Source: Takakia lepidozioides (Eukaryota > Streptophyta > Takakiopsida > Takakiales > Takakiaceae). Taken from it: a stretch of 64,000 bases of DNA. The translations under genes and the position numbers were made by a program. Below, piece after piece: positions 1-11,800 of this stretch (its first letter is position 1; each line of letters opens with the position of its first letter). The stretch lies in assembly GCA_030704615.1 (NCBI GenBank), contig CM060732.1, positions 6,264,001-6,328,000 on the forward strand. The letters run 5' to 3'. Under the pieces are notes generated by a model. The model was not told the DNA's origin. It searched no databases and saw nothing but the letters and a program-made list of their open reading frames with translations.

Positions 1-259
1 GAGGTTGAGGATGAACGTGACTATTGATGACTTTATTCATGCACCGGCGTTGAGCGTGAACGAGCTGCACAAACTCCTCCTTAGGGATTCCAGAAATCAT
101 TGATGGGGCAAAGGGAATCCTCCATATGGATATTTTCAATTGCATTTTCATGTATCAGATTTTTTTTTGCAGTGTAATGAAATGCACCCCAAAACTCCTG
201 GAATGAGGCAATATTCCATTCAAACTGAGATCCAACAGAAGCAGTTGTGGGGCCATTTC

Positions 260-665
260 TGGAAAAATGGCGCCGAATTTCTCTATTTTGGGCCGAAAAC
301 TGGCTAAGTCCCAACATGCACTGGTACCCTTGTGTCTGGAAAAATGGCGCCGAATTTCCCTATTTTGGGCCAAAAACTGGCTAAGTCCGAACATGCTCGG
401 GAACGATGTCTGGAAAAATGGCGCCGAATTTCCAGTTACATGGCCCAGAACTGCCCAACATCTGTGCTCCCCGACACCATGTACCGAAATTCGGCGCCAC
501 ATTTCCAAATTTTGGGCTTACACACCTGTCATGAGGGGACCTATAGCCGCGGAATTCGGCACCATTTTTCGCCAGAGAGACCTATTACCGCGAAATACGT
601 CGCGATTCTTTCCGGTTACGGACCCTATTACCGTGAAATTCGGCGCCATTTTTGCACATATCGCT
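260..665. repeat. GGCGCC-centred repeat cluster, direct then inverted
   Basis: Three direct copies of a ~60-bp unit begin near 260, 335 and 408, each opening with the block AAAAATGGCGCCGAATTT. The same block then appears reverse-complemented (AAATTCGGCGCC) near 485, 551 (degenerate) and 637. The first two direct copies also share a following stretch containing TATTTTGGGCC and CTGGCTAAGTCC. No protein explains the reading frames here, which exist only because the repeat unit lacks stops. Confidence 0.75.
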
Positions 666-1267
666 GGGAATTGGCATGAGCGGAAGACAAAATATCATGA
701 GCACAACTCTCAAAACTACAATTTCCCCTTCAAGGTGCCGAATAATATATTTGTTTTTTCTGACACATTCCATTAAATTAATGTTTTTTAATGTTTTTTT
801 ATTTTCAAAATTTGTACTTCTGCTCATGAAAACCGATTGTCTTGCTACTCCGCTCATGCCGCTCATGCTCATGAAATAGCTAACCTCGTGGTTTGGAGTG
901 ACTTTGGCAAGTTACTGCCAGTGTGGCAGCAGGGAAGTATCCAAAAACATATAATAGAGGTAGAGACAAAAAGGCAAATGCCTGTTGGACTACAGAGAGA
1001 AGCAGATGCATTTCAGATTGTGATAAGTAGGGTTGGGGTGTTTTGGGGAAGAACTCCACACCAGTATGGTTGGGGTGTTTGCTGGTAGAATTGTAGGCTG
1101 TCAGAGGCATGGATAGCTGAAGGAGCAGGGATAGAGTGTGGGTCCAGATTCATCCAAGAGGGCTGGATTTCAAGCTCCACATTACCTATGATTCCCTGTG
1201 GAAGGATAGTTACAAGAAACCTACATGGGTAGATGGTCAACTGGAAGCGGCATGTTGTACTATATGT
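666..1267. other. No gene recognised
   Basis: Short open frames exist on both strands but none resembles a known family, and none is flanked by convincing splice sites. A short internal duplication is visible near 1030-1080 (GGTTGGGGTGTTT occurs twice). Confidence 0.5.
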
Positions 1268-2230
1268 CATTACTGTACTATATGTCATTCCAGAGACTGT
1301 CATTGTTGGTCCATGTGTTTTACAACAATGCTATCAATATAAGACTTCTGGTTCGCATTGGAAGCTCAATCCCTGTAAGTTCATTGTGTGTGAAGCTCAA
1401 ACTTGTGATTTGAAGGATCTTGTAGCCAAGTTCATTCAACCGGAAAGGAAAAATTCTGAAAGCTCCCAAATTTGATGTGGGCAAGCTTATGGAGGTAAGA
1501 CTTAGCTTCCTTCCTCTAATGTAAGTGTTGGATAAGTTTCATTTAGTGTCGACCTTCACTGCATATATTGGCTCTTTTCTTGGCTGGTTTCATATTTTCT
1601 TGGCTGGTATGTTGTTGGTTGGCTTCTTTCATTTCACGTGTGTAGTGGAAGGGGAGAAGTACTTTCCTAAGTTCTGCTGCAACAATGTCTTTTTCCAGCC
1701 TAGATGTTTTCGATGGATACAAATTGAAGTGCTTTGAATGTTGCTGCAATACTATAATAAAGTGGAGGGTGCTGAATGCAGTTGGCCTTGCTTCGTGCAG
1801 GCATAATCCAGGGAAATGTGGACATAGCTGAAACCCCAAGATAGCATTTCCAGAGGACAGTGTGGATGGCCTCACAATCCAGCATGCAAAATCCATGACA
1901 ATGTGGAGATGGCTGAATGGGCAAACAGGTTAAGTGGCGAACAAGCCACGTCACTGGTACATAGTTGCATGCTTACATAGTACATAAAAGTGTACTATAT
2001 GTCATTCCCGAAATTGACCATGTTGGTCCATGTATTTTACAACAATGCTATCAATAAAAGACCAATGGTTCGCATTGGAAACTCTATCCCCGTAAGTGGC
2101 TTGTGCGTGATGCTGATTTGAAGGATCTTATACCCCAGTTCATTGCAGAGGTGATTGGAAAAGACATTGAGAAGGCAATAGCCGTTATCTATAATCTACA
2201 AATCCCCTTCAATTTGATGTGGGAAAGCCG
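1268..2230. repeat. Diverged direct duplication with coding-like remnant
   Basis: About 180 bp at 1268-1445 recurs with mismatches at 1990-2165; both contain TACAACAATGCTATCAATA and TTGAAGGATCTT. In the second copy one + frame reads openly from about 2072 to 2270 with the segments WKLYPRKWLVRDADLKDL and FIAEVIGKDIEKAI. This looks like a coding remnant, but I do not recognise the family. The spacing of about 720 bp suggests either two insertions of one repeat or a segmental duplication. Confidence 0.5.
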
Positions 2231-2269
2231 GCTGGCTGGAGGTCTAGTCTCACTTTCACTCATCTAATG

Positions 2270-3660
2270 TCAGTATGTACCGATGTAGGCAGTGACTGGC
2301 ATCCTCTACATCTATTCGTGTATGCAACATGGATTATATTTTTAGGTGATACCTCTATCACGATGTAGGTTGCGAGTGGCAGACTATACCTGTATAGGTG
2401 TACGAATGTAGATTTTAGGGTACCACCTCTGTAAAGACATTCGCAGTGAATGGCAGACTACACGTGAGCCTCATATCCTGTTCCTACACCTTCGCCGCTC
2501 ATACGTGTGCATCGTTCCACGACAACTTTCCTTATGTTACATGTATGTGGAAAATGGACGTGGATAATACAAACGCACCTAGCATGTTGCGATGAGAATG
2601 CGTCTCTACGAATTATGTTATAGTTGTGAAAGTAGGCCCAGGGATAGAAGAGTCATGTCCTACGGCATACTCACAAAAATTTAACGTAATTCGTTAAGAG
2701 ACAAACTATTCACGAAATGCAAGGTACGTTTCTCTCGTCCACATCCACTTTCCACACACTTGTAAACATAATATACCACCAGAGCCTCTCAAAATGGTGA
2801 GAGACAGAATGCTGGGTCGAATTTCCGCATCACCTTGCAGCTATGCTATTCCATATTCTTGCATAACTGAGGAACAATAGATGTCTAAGGTAATTACAAC
2901 CATTTTGCGCTGGCACTACTACCTCCCACACCCCCTCCGGCACAAATCCGAACTATCTGTAGCGTCGAAAGGCTTCAAATGAAATGTGTATCGAAGGAAT
3001 GACCAATACAGTTGCCTATCCAGAAACCATGTAGAACTGATATCCTTACATCAAGGGCCAGATGTTGTCTTCGAGGATATGCAATACTTCTTGCACAATA
3101 GTGCCTCAAACACACTCTCTCTGTGCCCTAGCCCACAATCACTCTTGATCTGTTGGTCTCTATTACTATGGAATCCAACGCCTCCGCCATTTTAGGATGA
3201 TTGACTACATGTCCCGAGCTTACATTCCACCGGCCATGGGTGGCCGCTTCAACAATCACCCACCGAAACAAAATACTGGGGCAATGGCTTTCGGGTCCTT
3301 TGCAAAGGCGAATGCAGCGAATGAGAACTACGCATCACTGTCACATGCTTCACCTACATAACGGGCGACAGCTATTGCCCGTCGCCCTTTTAAGAATGAC
3401 AATGGGCGACCGTCACAACGGTCGCCCGTCAAAAGAACTCCGGCGCAAAGTCTCGGTGATGCCTCTAAAGTGATGTACATCTTCAATGAAAGACCATGCT
3501 TCAAGGAGGGCATGGAGCAGGGCATGGACTTACAGACGATACCACAACAGGGATGTAGGCAATGGATTGCAGACTATACCTCTGCTGGTGTGTGCAACAG
3601 GGCGACGATTTGCAGGTGATACCTCTGCAAGGGTGTGCGCCGCGAGTATTGTTTCTCGAG
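2270..3660. repeat. Irregular iterations of a GCAGACTATACCTCT-type motif
   Basis: Motifs such as GATGTAGG..AGTGGCAGACTATACCT and GTGATACCTCT recur irregularly at about 2285-2460 and again at 3550-3635, suggesting two remnants of one internally repetitive element. Between them I see no gene. Confidence 0.4.
3404..3427. repeat. Perfect GC-rich hairpin
   Basis: A 10-bp perfect stem GGGCGACCGT / ACGGTCGCCC closes a CACA loop. Imperfect relatives of the arm (GGGCGAC, GGTCGCC) are scattered through 3640-3930, so this is one member of a local family of G/C-rich inverted motifs. Confidence 0.7.
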
Positions 3661-3960
3661 ACACCCACCGGGCGGACGAAGCGGACCGCCCCCATATCAA
3701 CTTCCAGGGCGGTCCACGTCGGCGCTCGGTGGTCCGGCCTGGCGGTCCCACAACGACGGTCCTCAATGGGGCCCGCGGGTGAGCCGGTCCACAGGAGATA
3801 GGGCGACCGGCGGTGTGGTCACCCGGGGGTGATGAAGCGAGCACGGTGACCGTGGGCGACGGTTTCGACGGTCGCCTCTGTGGCGGGGCGGTCGCCCAGT
3901 GTTGTGCCGGGCGACCGCAAGTAGAAGCGGTTGCCTGAGCGGCCCGGTGGGCCCCCACTT
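3640..3960. other. GC-rich tract with repeated GGCGACC/GGTCGCC motifs
   Basis: This stretch is strongly GC- and CpG-rich against an AT-richer background and carries at least five GGGCGAC or GGTCGCC motifs in both orientations. Open frames on both strands are most simply explained by the scarcity of AT-rich stop codons. Confidence 0.5.
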
Positions 3961-4089
3961 TTGTGGCAATTGGATATGCGGGGCAATAAAATAGTCATGT
4001 GTGGCATGACATATACATAGGCATTCGAAACCATGGATCTGATCATAGTGTGGCATGAATGTGAATGCCTCTTGGAAATGGTCAGCAGG

Positions 4090-4245
4090 TTGGGAACAAG
4101 TAGGTGCAATAACAAGTAGGATGTTGGGAACAACTAGTTGTTAACAAGTGGACAAGTGGTTGTTAACAACGAGTTGTTCCGAACAACACGTTGTTATACA
4201 CGAATAACAACGTGTTGTTAACAATCACTAGTGGTTGTTAACAAG
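4090..4245. repeat. Cluster of AACAAC/GTTGTT palindromes
   Basis: Several short palindromes made of AACAA/TTGTT lie within 150 bp: AACAACTAGTTGTT (4129-4142), GTTGTTAACAAC (4159-4170) and GTTGTTCCGAACAAC (4174-4188), with more related words up to 4245. Immediately downstream (4253-4306) a 26-bp unit containing AGAAGCATATTTGG is tandemly repeated. Confidence 0.65.
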
Positions 4246-4338
4246 TATGAAAGCATATTTGGAAGATGCTTTAAAGAGAAGCATATTTGGGAAGATGCTT
4301 TGGTTAGAAGCATCTTTTGGAACATCACGTTGATGTAC

Positions 4339-4389
4339 TAGATGTGGTCAAATGGTACACACTTGTGTGTACCATTTTGACCACATCTA
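4339..4389. repeat. Near-perfect 51-bp inverted repeat
   Basis: The left arm TAGATGTGGTCAAA-TGGTACACAC and right arm GTGTGTACCATTTTGACCACATCTA are complementary over about 24 bp with a single one-base indel and a 2-bp centre (TT). It resembles a foldback or MITE remnant; no target-site duplication is obvious. Confidence 0.75.
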
Positions 4390-4659
4390 CACTCATAACA
4401 ACTCGTTGTGAAGAACAACGCAATGATGTTGTTATGGGTGTGACAGGGTTTGTTATGGGTGATAGGGACAGCGAGCGGGCGGAACAGGGACAGGGTTTGT
4501 GGTCAAAAAGTATTCCATACGGTTATATTCCAGATTATTCATAATTCATGGGATTGATGATTATTCTGAGCTTCTTCTACGCCCTCTGAATCATCTTCAT
4601 CCACGGACTATTGTAGTCATTCATCTAAACGTTGTCCAACCCTAATGAGCAAGTCACCC

Positions 4660-5848
4660 TACCGTTAGCCGTCGCTGGGCATTTCCCGGCACACGTGACG
4701 ACTTCCCGTTAATCGTCCCTCCCCACTAGTGCCAAAAGGCTTGTGACGTGGCGCGATAACAGTGGCCACTTAGAAGAGTGGTGCTCCTGACTGCGCCCCC
4801 CCATTGGGCAACGGATCCCGTTACGGCGCCATCGCCGGCTGTCGGTCGGGGCCCACCGTCGACCGCCCTGGCCGGTCAGCTTAGGGCTTGTGGCAAGCTG
4901 CATGGTGACTGGCTACGGCCGGTTTCCACTGAAGACCGCCAGTAGACGGTGGAGAGCGCAATGGTGGCAGAGGGCGGGCAGTTGACGACATTCGGATGGC
5001 CCACTTGAGTTGGATTGTGGCGGGCCCAGGAGCTGCAGCCACGTGGTTCGGCGGGCAGCCCCGCCTCTGCCCGGATGTACATGGTCATGGCCCCATGCAT
5101 GCCAAAGTACGGCTCGATGCCGTGGCCCAATTTACGGATGCCGGTCGAGCCGCCGTTCCTTAGGCCGGTGTTTACAACGGCGGAGGGAGGATTATCAGGC
5201 GGTGTTACGACGGGTGAGCCCCAAGCCTCCTGCTGTTGTGCAAAGAGAACCCGGGGAAACGGACGGCGGACCGGGGATAGTCGACCGTTGGCAGTGGGGT
5301 GTGGCCCGTGGAAAAGGAGGGGGAGCAGCGAGCGATGGCGGGTCAGAGTGAGGCAGAGCATCGCATCCATAGTAACCTGCCTTTATTGAGCGAGGGATGG
5401 CCCGCATCTTTGGCTCTGTGCACGCCCTTCCCCTGCATTCATGTCCCGTTGGGTTCAGCATTCATAGTTGTAGAGTGTGAGGCTTGCTGGATCTGGTCTC
5501 ATGACACACTCAGCCCTCGCACAATGCTGGCTAGCCCCCTTCAACCTAAGTTGTCAAGAGTGTTGCAGTCCTCTGAGCTATGGAGTCGCAGCTGCTGTTC
5601 TGGATTCCAGCCGCCGACCCTACTGTTCGGTGTGCATACTGCAAGTATAGAGGGACAGCGCGGTTCTGTGGATCCAATTTACAGTTCTTAGATCAGAAGA
5701 GGTTGGATTCAAGTAGCTTGTGTAGTGCCTGCCGGTTAAGTAGACAGAGATCTAAGCTTTTGGATGAGGTGGTGTCTTCCAGCTCAGTCGCGAACCTTTT
5801 CTCATAGCATTAGTCGAAGGTGAATGAAGCAGGTGCAAAGATTGCATC
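4660..5848 (+). promoter_or_regulatory. GC-rich 5' flank / probable leader of DEK1
   Basis: The ~700 bp from 4660 to 5370 is GC- and CpG-rich and contains only weak, mutually overlapping frames. It is followed by the DEK1 start codon at 5849. Its position and composition suggest the promoter and 5' leader, but I cannot place the transcription start. Confidence 0.35.
5580..5807 (+). CDS. Possible upstream ORF in the DEK1 leader (75 aa)
   Basis: A 75-codon ORF runs from an ATG at 5580 to a TAG ending at 5807, only 41 bp before the DEK1 ATG at 5849. It contains a CAYCKYRG segment and a later CSAC, i.e. two CxxC pairs that could suggest a zinc-ribbon-like fold. I recognise no family. It may be a translated upstream ORF that limits DEK1 initiation, a chance ORF, or genomic sequence upstream of the transcription start. 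No splice donor/acceptor pair that would fuse it to DEK1 is evident. Confidence 0.25.
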   Translation: MESQLLFWIPAADPTVRCAYCKYRGTARFCGSNLQFLDQKRLDSSSLCSACRLSRQRSKLLDEVVSSSSVANLFS

Positions 5849-8800
5849 ATGGGTGCCACAATGGGTGGAGAACGGCACAGTGTTATTATAGCCTGTGCTG
5901 TGTATGCCACACTTTGCTCTGTCCTTAGTGCACTCTCAGTAGCCATTCTCGTCGCTGTCAATTGGCGTCCATGGAGAATCTACAGGTACTTCTTCTTACA
6001 AGTGAAGTTACTCAAGTTCTTTTGTGCATTTGTCGTCCCGAAAGAAGCTGGCGTAATACAAAATGTCCCCTGCAAGTGATGGTGTACAACTCTTAGGGAC
6101 AAAGTTTGCAGGGCATCTGATGACTGCCTAATGTCCTCTTCTCTTTTCACGACCCTGCAAATGGAACAGTCCTATCTTTGATTTGTAAGCCAGAAAAGCC
6201 AAAAATTTGGGTCTCTCCCTGAGTTTTCAAGTCTCGATAAGGTCTACGGCAATGAACGTCTACTGTGCTCGGACTTCTGAACTGAACTTATTGAAAAGAA
6301 GGAACTAAGACTTGCTCTGGCACTGTTTAGGTGGGCCTCTCTTCCCAGAGGTCCGCTTGTCTGTATGGACTATATCTGAACTGAGTGCAAATACACAGAG
6401 CCGTTACGACTCTTCCGGCAACCCTAGTATTGAAAGCTCGATTGCGTTGCATGTTTGCACTTACCGTAGGTTTCTTGGCTTAGATATTTCAAAGTCGCAG
6501 ACGACGATGACAAGAAGAGAGAGAGAGAGGTCTGCTGAACAAAGCGGTCTTTGATGAAGTGGAGAAGATGCTTTAGCCAACATTTTGTGTGATGCTATAT
6601 TCACTTGAGTCCTCCCACTTCTGCGGCTGTCTTCTATGCTTTTTACAATGCCATTCCACTCTGTCCGTCTTTTTGGCCAGAAATGTGTGGCATGCTGGTC
6701 CTTGGTGCCACAAGAAGACTTCGTGAGAGGTCAAGCTTTGATAAGGCTACTGGTCAACATTCCGGTGGATGCATGGAGGCTCTTGCAGCGGAAAGTCCTA
6801 AGATGTCTTGAGCTACTTCTGCCTAGGGTCATAGCCTGTCTTTTAACAAAAAATTCTGCATAACAACTTGGAAATCTGACGCCTGTAGCTTTTAAGATCC
6901 TGTAGCATCTCACTGTATGGTGTATGAACACCCAGTAGGGTTAGCAAAACATTTGGAGATCCTGTGCTAATTTTCTTGGTGCTGTTGCATTCCTGCTTCT
7001 ACAACTACCTGGTGTCTAAACAAACCTAGTTTTTAAGTACGAAATTATTGCATGTATGCTGAGTCTACTGTGTCCTATTTGATTACTAGGGAAGGATTGG
7101 TTTTCAGCAGCTTCCTGAACCAATGATTTGTCTTGTGCTGGGATGTCTGCTCCTTGCAGTTGGGTTTATGCACGGAACTGGGCACGCTACCTCCAAGGCC
7201 CTCAGTTAAGCATCATCTCAGGAATCTTGTCAGTGGCTGCTTGGGCGACTGTCTTGTCTCCCATTGCTGTTCTTATTGTGTGGGGAATCAGGTTGATTGC
7301 CTTGTTGGATCATGCTACAATTGGCCTTGCAGTAATACTGCCGGGCACAGCTCTTCTGCTGGCGTTCTATGCCATTATGTTATGGTGGAGAACACAATGG
7401 CAAAGCTCTCGTAAGTTGTGGTGGCACCCTATCTGAGCTATAAATAATATTTTGATGCTGGATGTAGATTCTGGTCATTGCTCAGCTGGCAGGGTCAGAG
7501 ATCTGCACCTTGCTGCTCACGGTCACATATTTTGATTCCAGTATTTTGCTTAAATCTGACATTTCAACTCAACTGCTGATTTGTAGAAGGTTTGCAAGCA
7601 AGTGTGGCATCCCTACTTTTGGGTGGTGATGCGTAGTACTTGCAGCTAGTCTCTGCAATCAGGATGCAAGGAAGTTGCTGTGCTTCTAAAACCAATGGAT
7701 GCGACTTCCACTCGTTGGTTGCCCTTCTTCTGTCTGCAGTCTAGGGCTGTGAAGAATTTTTAGGAGTGTGTCTGAAACTAAGAGGATTTGATATCTTTGC
7801 CTGTTTTCTTGTACCCATTGCAGGTGCTGTCGCAGTTCTTCTACTGTTGGCAGTCTCCTTGTTGTGCGCATATGAGATTTCTGCAGTCTATGTCACTGCG
7901 GGCCGGAGTGCCTCAAGGCGGTATTCACCCTCAGGGTTTTTCTTTGGTGTTTCTGCTATAGCCATGGGTATCAACATGCTCTTTATCTGCAAGATGGTCT
8001 TCCACGGTGAGCATCTGCCTTAAAACTTGATACACAGATTCACAAGGATCTCTGCTTGGATTCTTGCACTGATCCTAAAACAGAATTTGAAATGAGAACT
8101 TGGAATTATTTGCTGCATAGCAAAGGTATCCAGTCGAGCAATCCACTCTGTTACTCTCATGCACGTTTCTTTTCATAAGAGAAGAACTTTGGCCTTCACC
8201 TTCAGGAGACTTCTGTTTGCCTCCTGCCTCACTAACCTTCGTTGGGTTTGTTGCTCACAGTTGAGATTCTTTCTCTTTGACAGGAGCAGGCCTGGATGTG
8301 GATGAGTATGTAAGAAGGTCATACAAGTTTGCTCATGCAGATACCATAGAAGTTGGTCCGGTGGCATGCATGCCCGAGCCTCCTGACCCCCGAGATCCTG
8401 CTGTTCATAAGAAAAACAGGCAAAACTGCTATTCTTGAACATATGTGGGGTTTTTCTGTACTGAAAGTTCTGGACTCTTGTTTAGTTGCAATGGGAAAAT
8501 CTAAGTATTCTCACATGTTGAAAATGCAGTGCGTGGGGGCGCTTTGAATAGAGAGGGAAACACGGAAAGAAATTTCAGAATATAGAAGGCGACAGAGAGA
8601 TGTACAGACAGTTGGAAAAGCAATTCTGGTATGAGTTTTTACAGCTGATTGTGGACTTTCTCCCTGTGGTGGGCAGTGCCTGGCGCTTGGCCCTCTTGTA
8701 TATAAGTTCTGTTATGATTCTGGTGGCGTACTCAGTACTATATGGTCTAACAGCACGGAAAGCCCGGTGGCTTGGCGGAGTCACCTCTGCTGCTGTCATC

Positions 8801-11800
8801 ATCCTCGGTGAGTTTGAAAGCAATGCCATTGTGTGGGTTGTGAATGGGTTGAGGTCCAGAGATTTCTCTGGATTCTCAAGCCTTCAACACCCCTTTTCTT
8901 TTTGGAAAGTGCAATTCTACATCCTTTTGAAAGGCAACCCCTCCATGCCCACCATGTAAATATGTGTGAGCAATGTCATGTAGGCAAAGGCAGTTTTGAA
9001 ACGTTGTCTTGGTTTAGCTGGCTTGGACTAGGTTAGTTTATTTTCTGAGGTTGCTGTGTCTTTGTTTGATGAGATGTGGAGTCTGGTCTTGCGCAGCAAT
9101 GCTGGGTCACTCATTTTTAAAGTGAAGGGCAGTCTCTTTTGGTCTCTGTATGACTCGAGATTCTGAAATGTGGATTTGTGGTTGATGGCTGGCAGACTCA
9201 AATGTAGGTGCATGCTTGTTTGGTTTTGAGCTGCTTAAGAGCCGGGTTGTGGCACTGTTTGTGGCCGGAAGCTACAGAATATTCCTTATTTGTTTTGGCG
9301 TACATTATTGGTATGTAGCTAGCTACCTTTGGAGTTTCCAGTATATGCTTGCATGAATCTTCTGGTATTCCCAGGTATTGCACAAGGGAAAAAACACACC
9401 AAGAACTAAACCTGTTCATAATAAATCTTGTTGTTGGGTTGTATTTGTGGACCAAAAGGTTTGGCTCATAGAAGGGGCTGTACTTTCCCCACTGGGTATA
9501 AGTTGATGATCATGATTTACAGTTGCTGTAGCTTTATTTTCTGGATGAGACGCATATTTAATTTAAGATGTTTATGCTTGTCTGATCTCAACTATGGTGT
9601 GCAGGTATCTGGGCCACTGTATTGGTTATGCAGTCGTGGCTTCAGTTCTGTTGGGGGCTGCAGTAATACGACACTTTTCTGTGGTGAACCCATCTGCTGC
9701 CCGCAGAGCTGCCCTGGAACACACAGTGGTTCGTTTGCGGGAAGGTTTCCGCAGGAAGGGCCCTGGTAGCTCCTCAAGCGTTTCAGAAGGGCGTGCATCG
9801 AGCGTCGTCCGCAGCAGCAGTGTTGCAGCAGAGCACATTGGTGCTGCTCTAGAGTTAATGGGCAGGGCAAATGCGAGGCTTCCAGCTGAAGTAGCAGGCA
9901 CAGGATGCATAGCACAGCATGGAGTAGTTGGAATCATTGAAAAGGAGGTGTCTGGACACTCGGCCATCTTCCTGGACCAAGATGCTGTTGATCGCAACCG
10001 ACTCTCTTTACTTGGGGCAGGCCAACCGCCAGAGACTGTGCAGAACTTGGAGCCAAGTAGCCCCTTAGGATCTCTGATAGATCAACAGGCATTTGACTTC
10101 AACTTGGCTTTGATGTTCCAGGAGAGACTGAATGATCCTCACTTTACTTCTATGCTTCGTCATCGGAACCCTGAGTTTGTTGCCCGGGGTGGGGAACAAG
10201 AGCTCACAACATTACTGCAAGACAAAGGGCTTGACCCTAACTTTGCAGTAATGCTCAAGGAGAAAGGGTTGGACCCAACGATCCTGGCTTTGCTGCAAAG
10301 AAGCAGCCTTGATGCTGACAGGGACCACAGGGATACTAGTGAAGATACCATTGCTGGGGTAAATCAGTCACAAGCGGTGACTGCCGAGGAGCCTATTTCC
10401 TGGTCAGAGGAGTTGCGGAGGAAACAGTGGGACAAGTGGGTGCAGCGGATATGTGTAAGTATACAGCTTTTTGCAGGAACGCCAGAACGCGCTTGGGTCC
10501 TATTCAGTGTCATATTTGTGGTGGAGACAATTGTCGTGGCAGTTTTCCGACCCTCTACTGTGACAGTGATCAATGCTACACATGAGCAGGTCAGTTGCTA
10601 ATAACTTGCTTGTGTATCCTTGTAACCTCTGACGGAGGTCTTGATTATCATGTCCACTCATGACGCAGAAAACATGTGGAATTGAGCCCTGTTAGACTCT
10701 GTAGGGTCTCCGCTTAATGATGTTTGGAGGCCATCTGCTAAGGCCGGTGGTGTCATAACTTTTAAGGATTGATTGCAGCTGGAAGGACTAGAGCATCTCC
10801 CCCTTGATGTGTACACTGGGCAGGAGAAGTGATTTTCTACTGGCTCCTGAAGTGCTTGTCGAATCCTCTGACCTCCAGGTTGCTATGACGTACCCTATGA
10901 GTTGCTACAGGGTATCCTTTGGGGCGTGCTCCATGTGGAGTATACCAACCCGTAGGAGGTAGGAGGTGTGTTCTCCTATAAATTGTGGATTCAATAGTCG
11001 AATCTGATGGCCACAGCATAGATATTAAGGATCATGGGTTTGTTGTATGCCTGCAGTTTGAATTTGGCTTTTCGGCATTACTTCTGTCTCCAGTCATGTG
11101 CTCTATAATGGCCTTTTTGCGCTCTCTGCAAGCGGAGGATATGGTGCTCACACACAGGGCTCGCAAGGTACAGGACTTGAGCAGTTCGGGCCCATTTCCA
11201 GTTTTGATACGTCCACTTCTGTGCTCTATTCACTTTTAGTTGATTAAAGCCTTAACGAGTTCGGCACCTTGCTCTACCTGCACTGTGTTAGGTGTTGCTG
11301 TTGGACATGGAGCTGTGAATACTTGCTCCGGATATTGCATCTATTGCATACAATGACGCTTGCTTATAGGTAGTGGTGATTCTTATTTGTAGGACTTGTG
11401 TAGGAATCTATGTTGGTCGCGGATTCGTATGACATAGTGGTTATGTTTTTTGGGGTTCCAGTTTGGTTTCATTGCTTGGTGCTTGAGCACAGCTGTTGGC
11501 CTCCTGCTTGCATTCCTCAGGTCTGTATCTTTCCTGTGTGCCATCATTGTCTTCCAGCTATATATTACCTTATACCATCTCTTAGATTTTGTCGTGTGAT
11601 TTGTTGCTGTGACTGAATGGGGATTCAGCAGACCCAAAATCTAAATAAGGGCATGGAATGGCTCGTATTAGTGTATATTACATAGGCCCAGGGTTAGATT
11701 TGACTTGTCCTTGTTTACATTTTAATATAATTGTCTTAGTTCAGAGTTAACTAGACCCTCCACATTGATATACTTCTTTGTTTATATATGTTGTGCTTCT

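Noticed and set aside
3530-3958. Minus-strand 142-codon frame in GC-rich DNA
   Set aside because: The composition is Pro/Arg/Gly-biased and overlaps open frames on the other strand; it reflects GC-rich repeats without family resemblance or splice signals.
4876-5370. Minus-strand 164-codon frame upstream of DEK1
   Set aside because: It lies in a CpG-rich stretch where all frames are fairly open, shows no recognisable domain, and is antisense to the probable DEK1 promoter.
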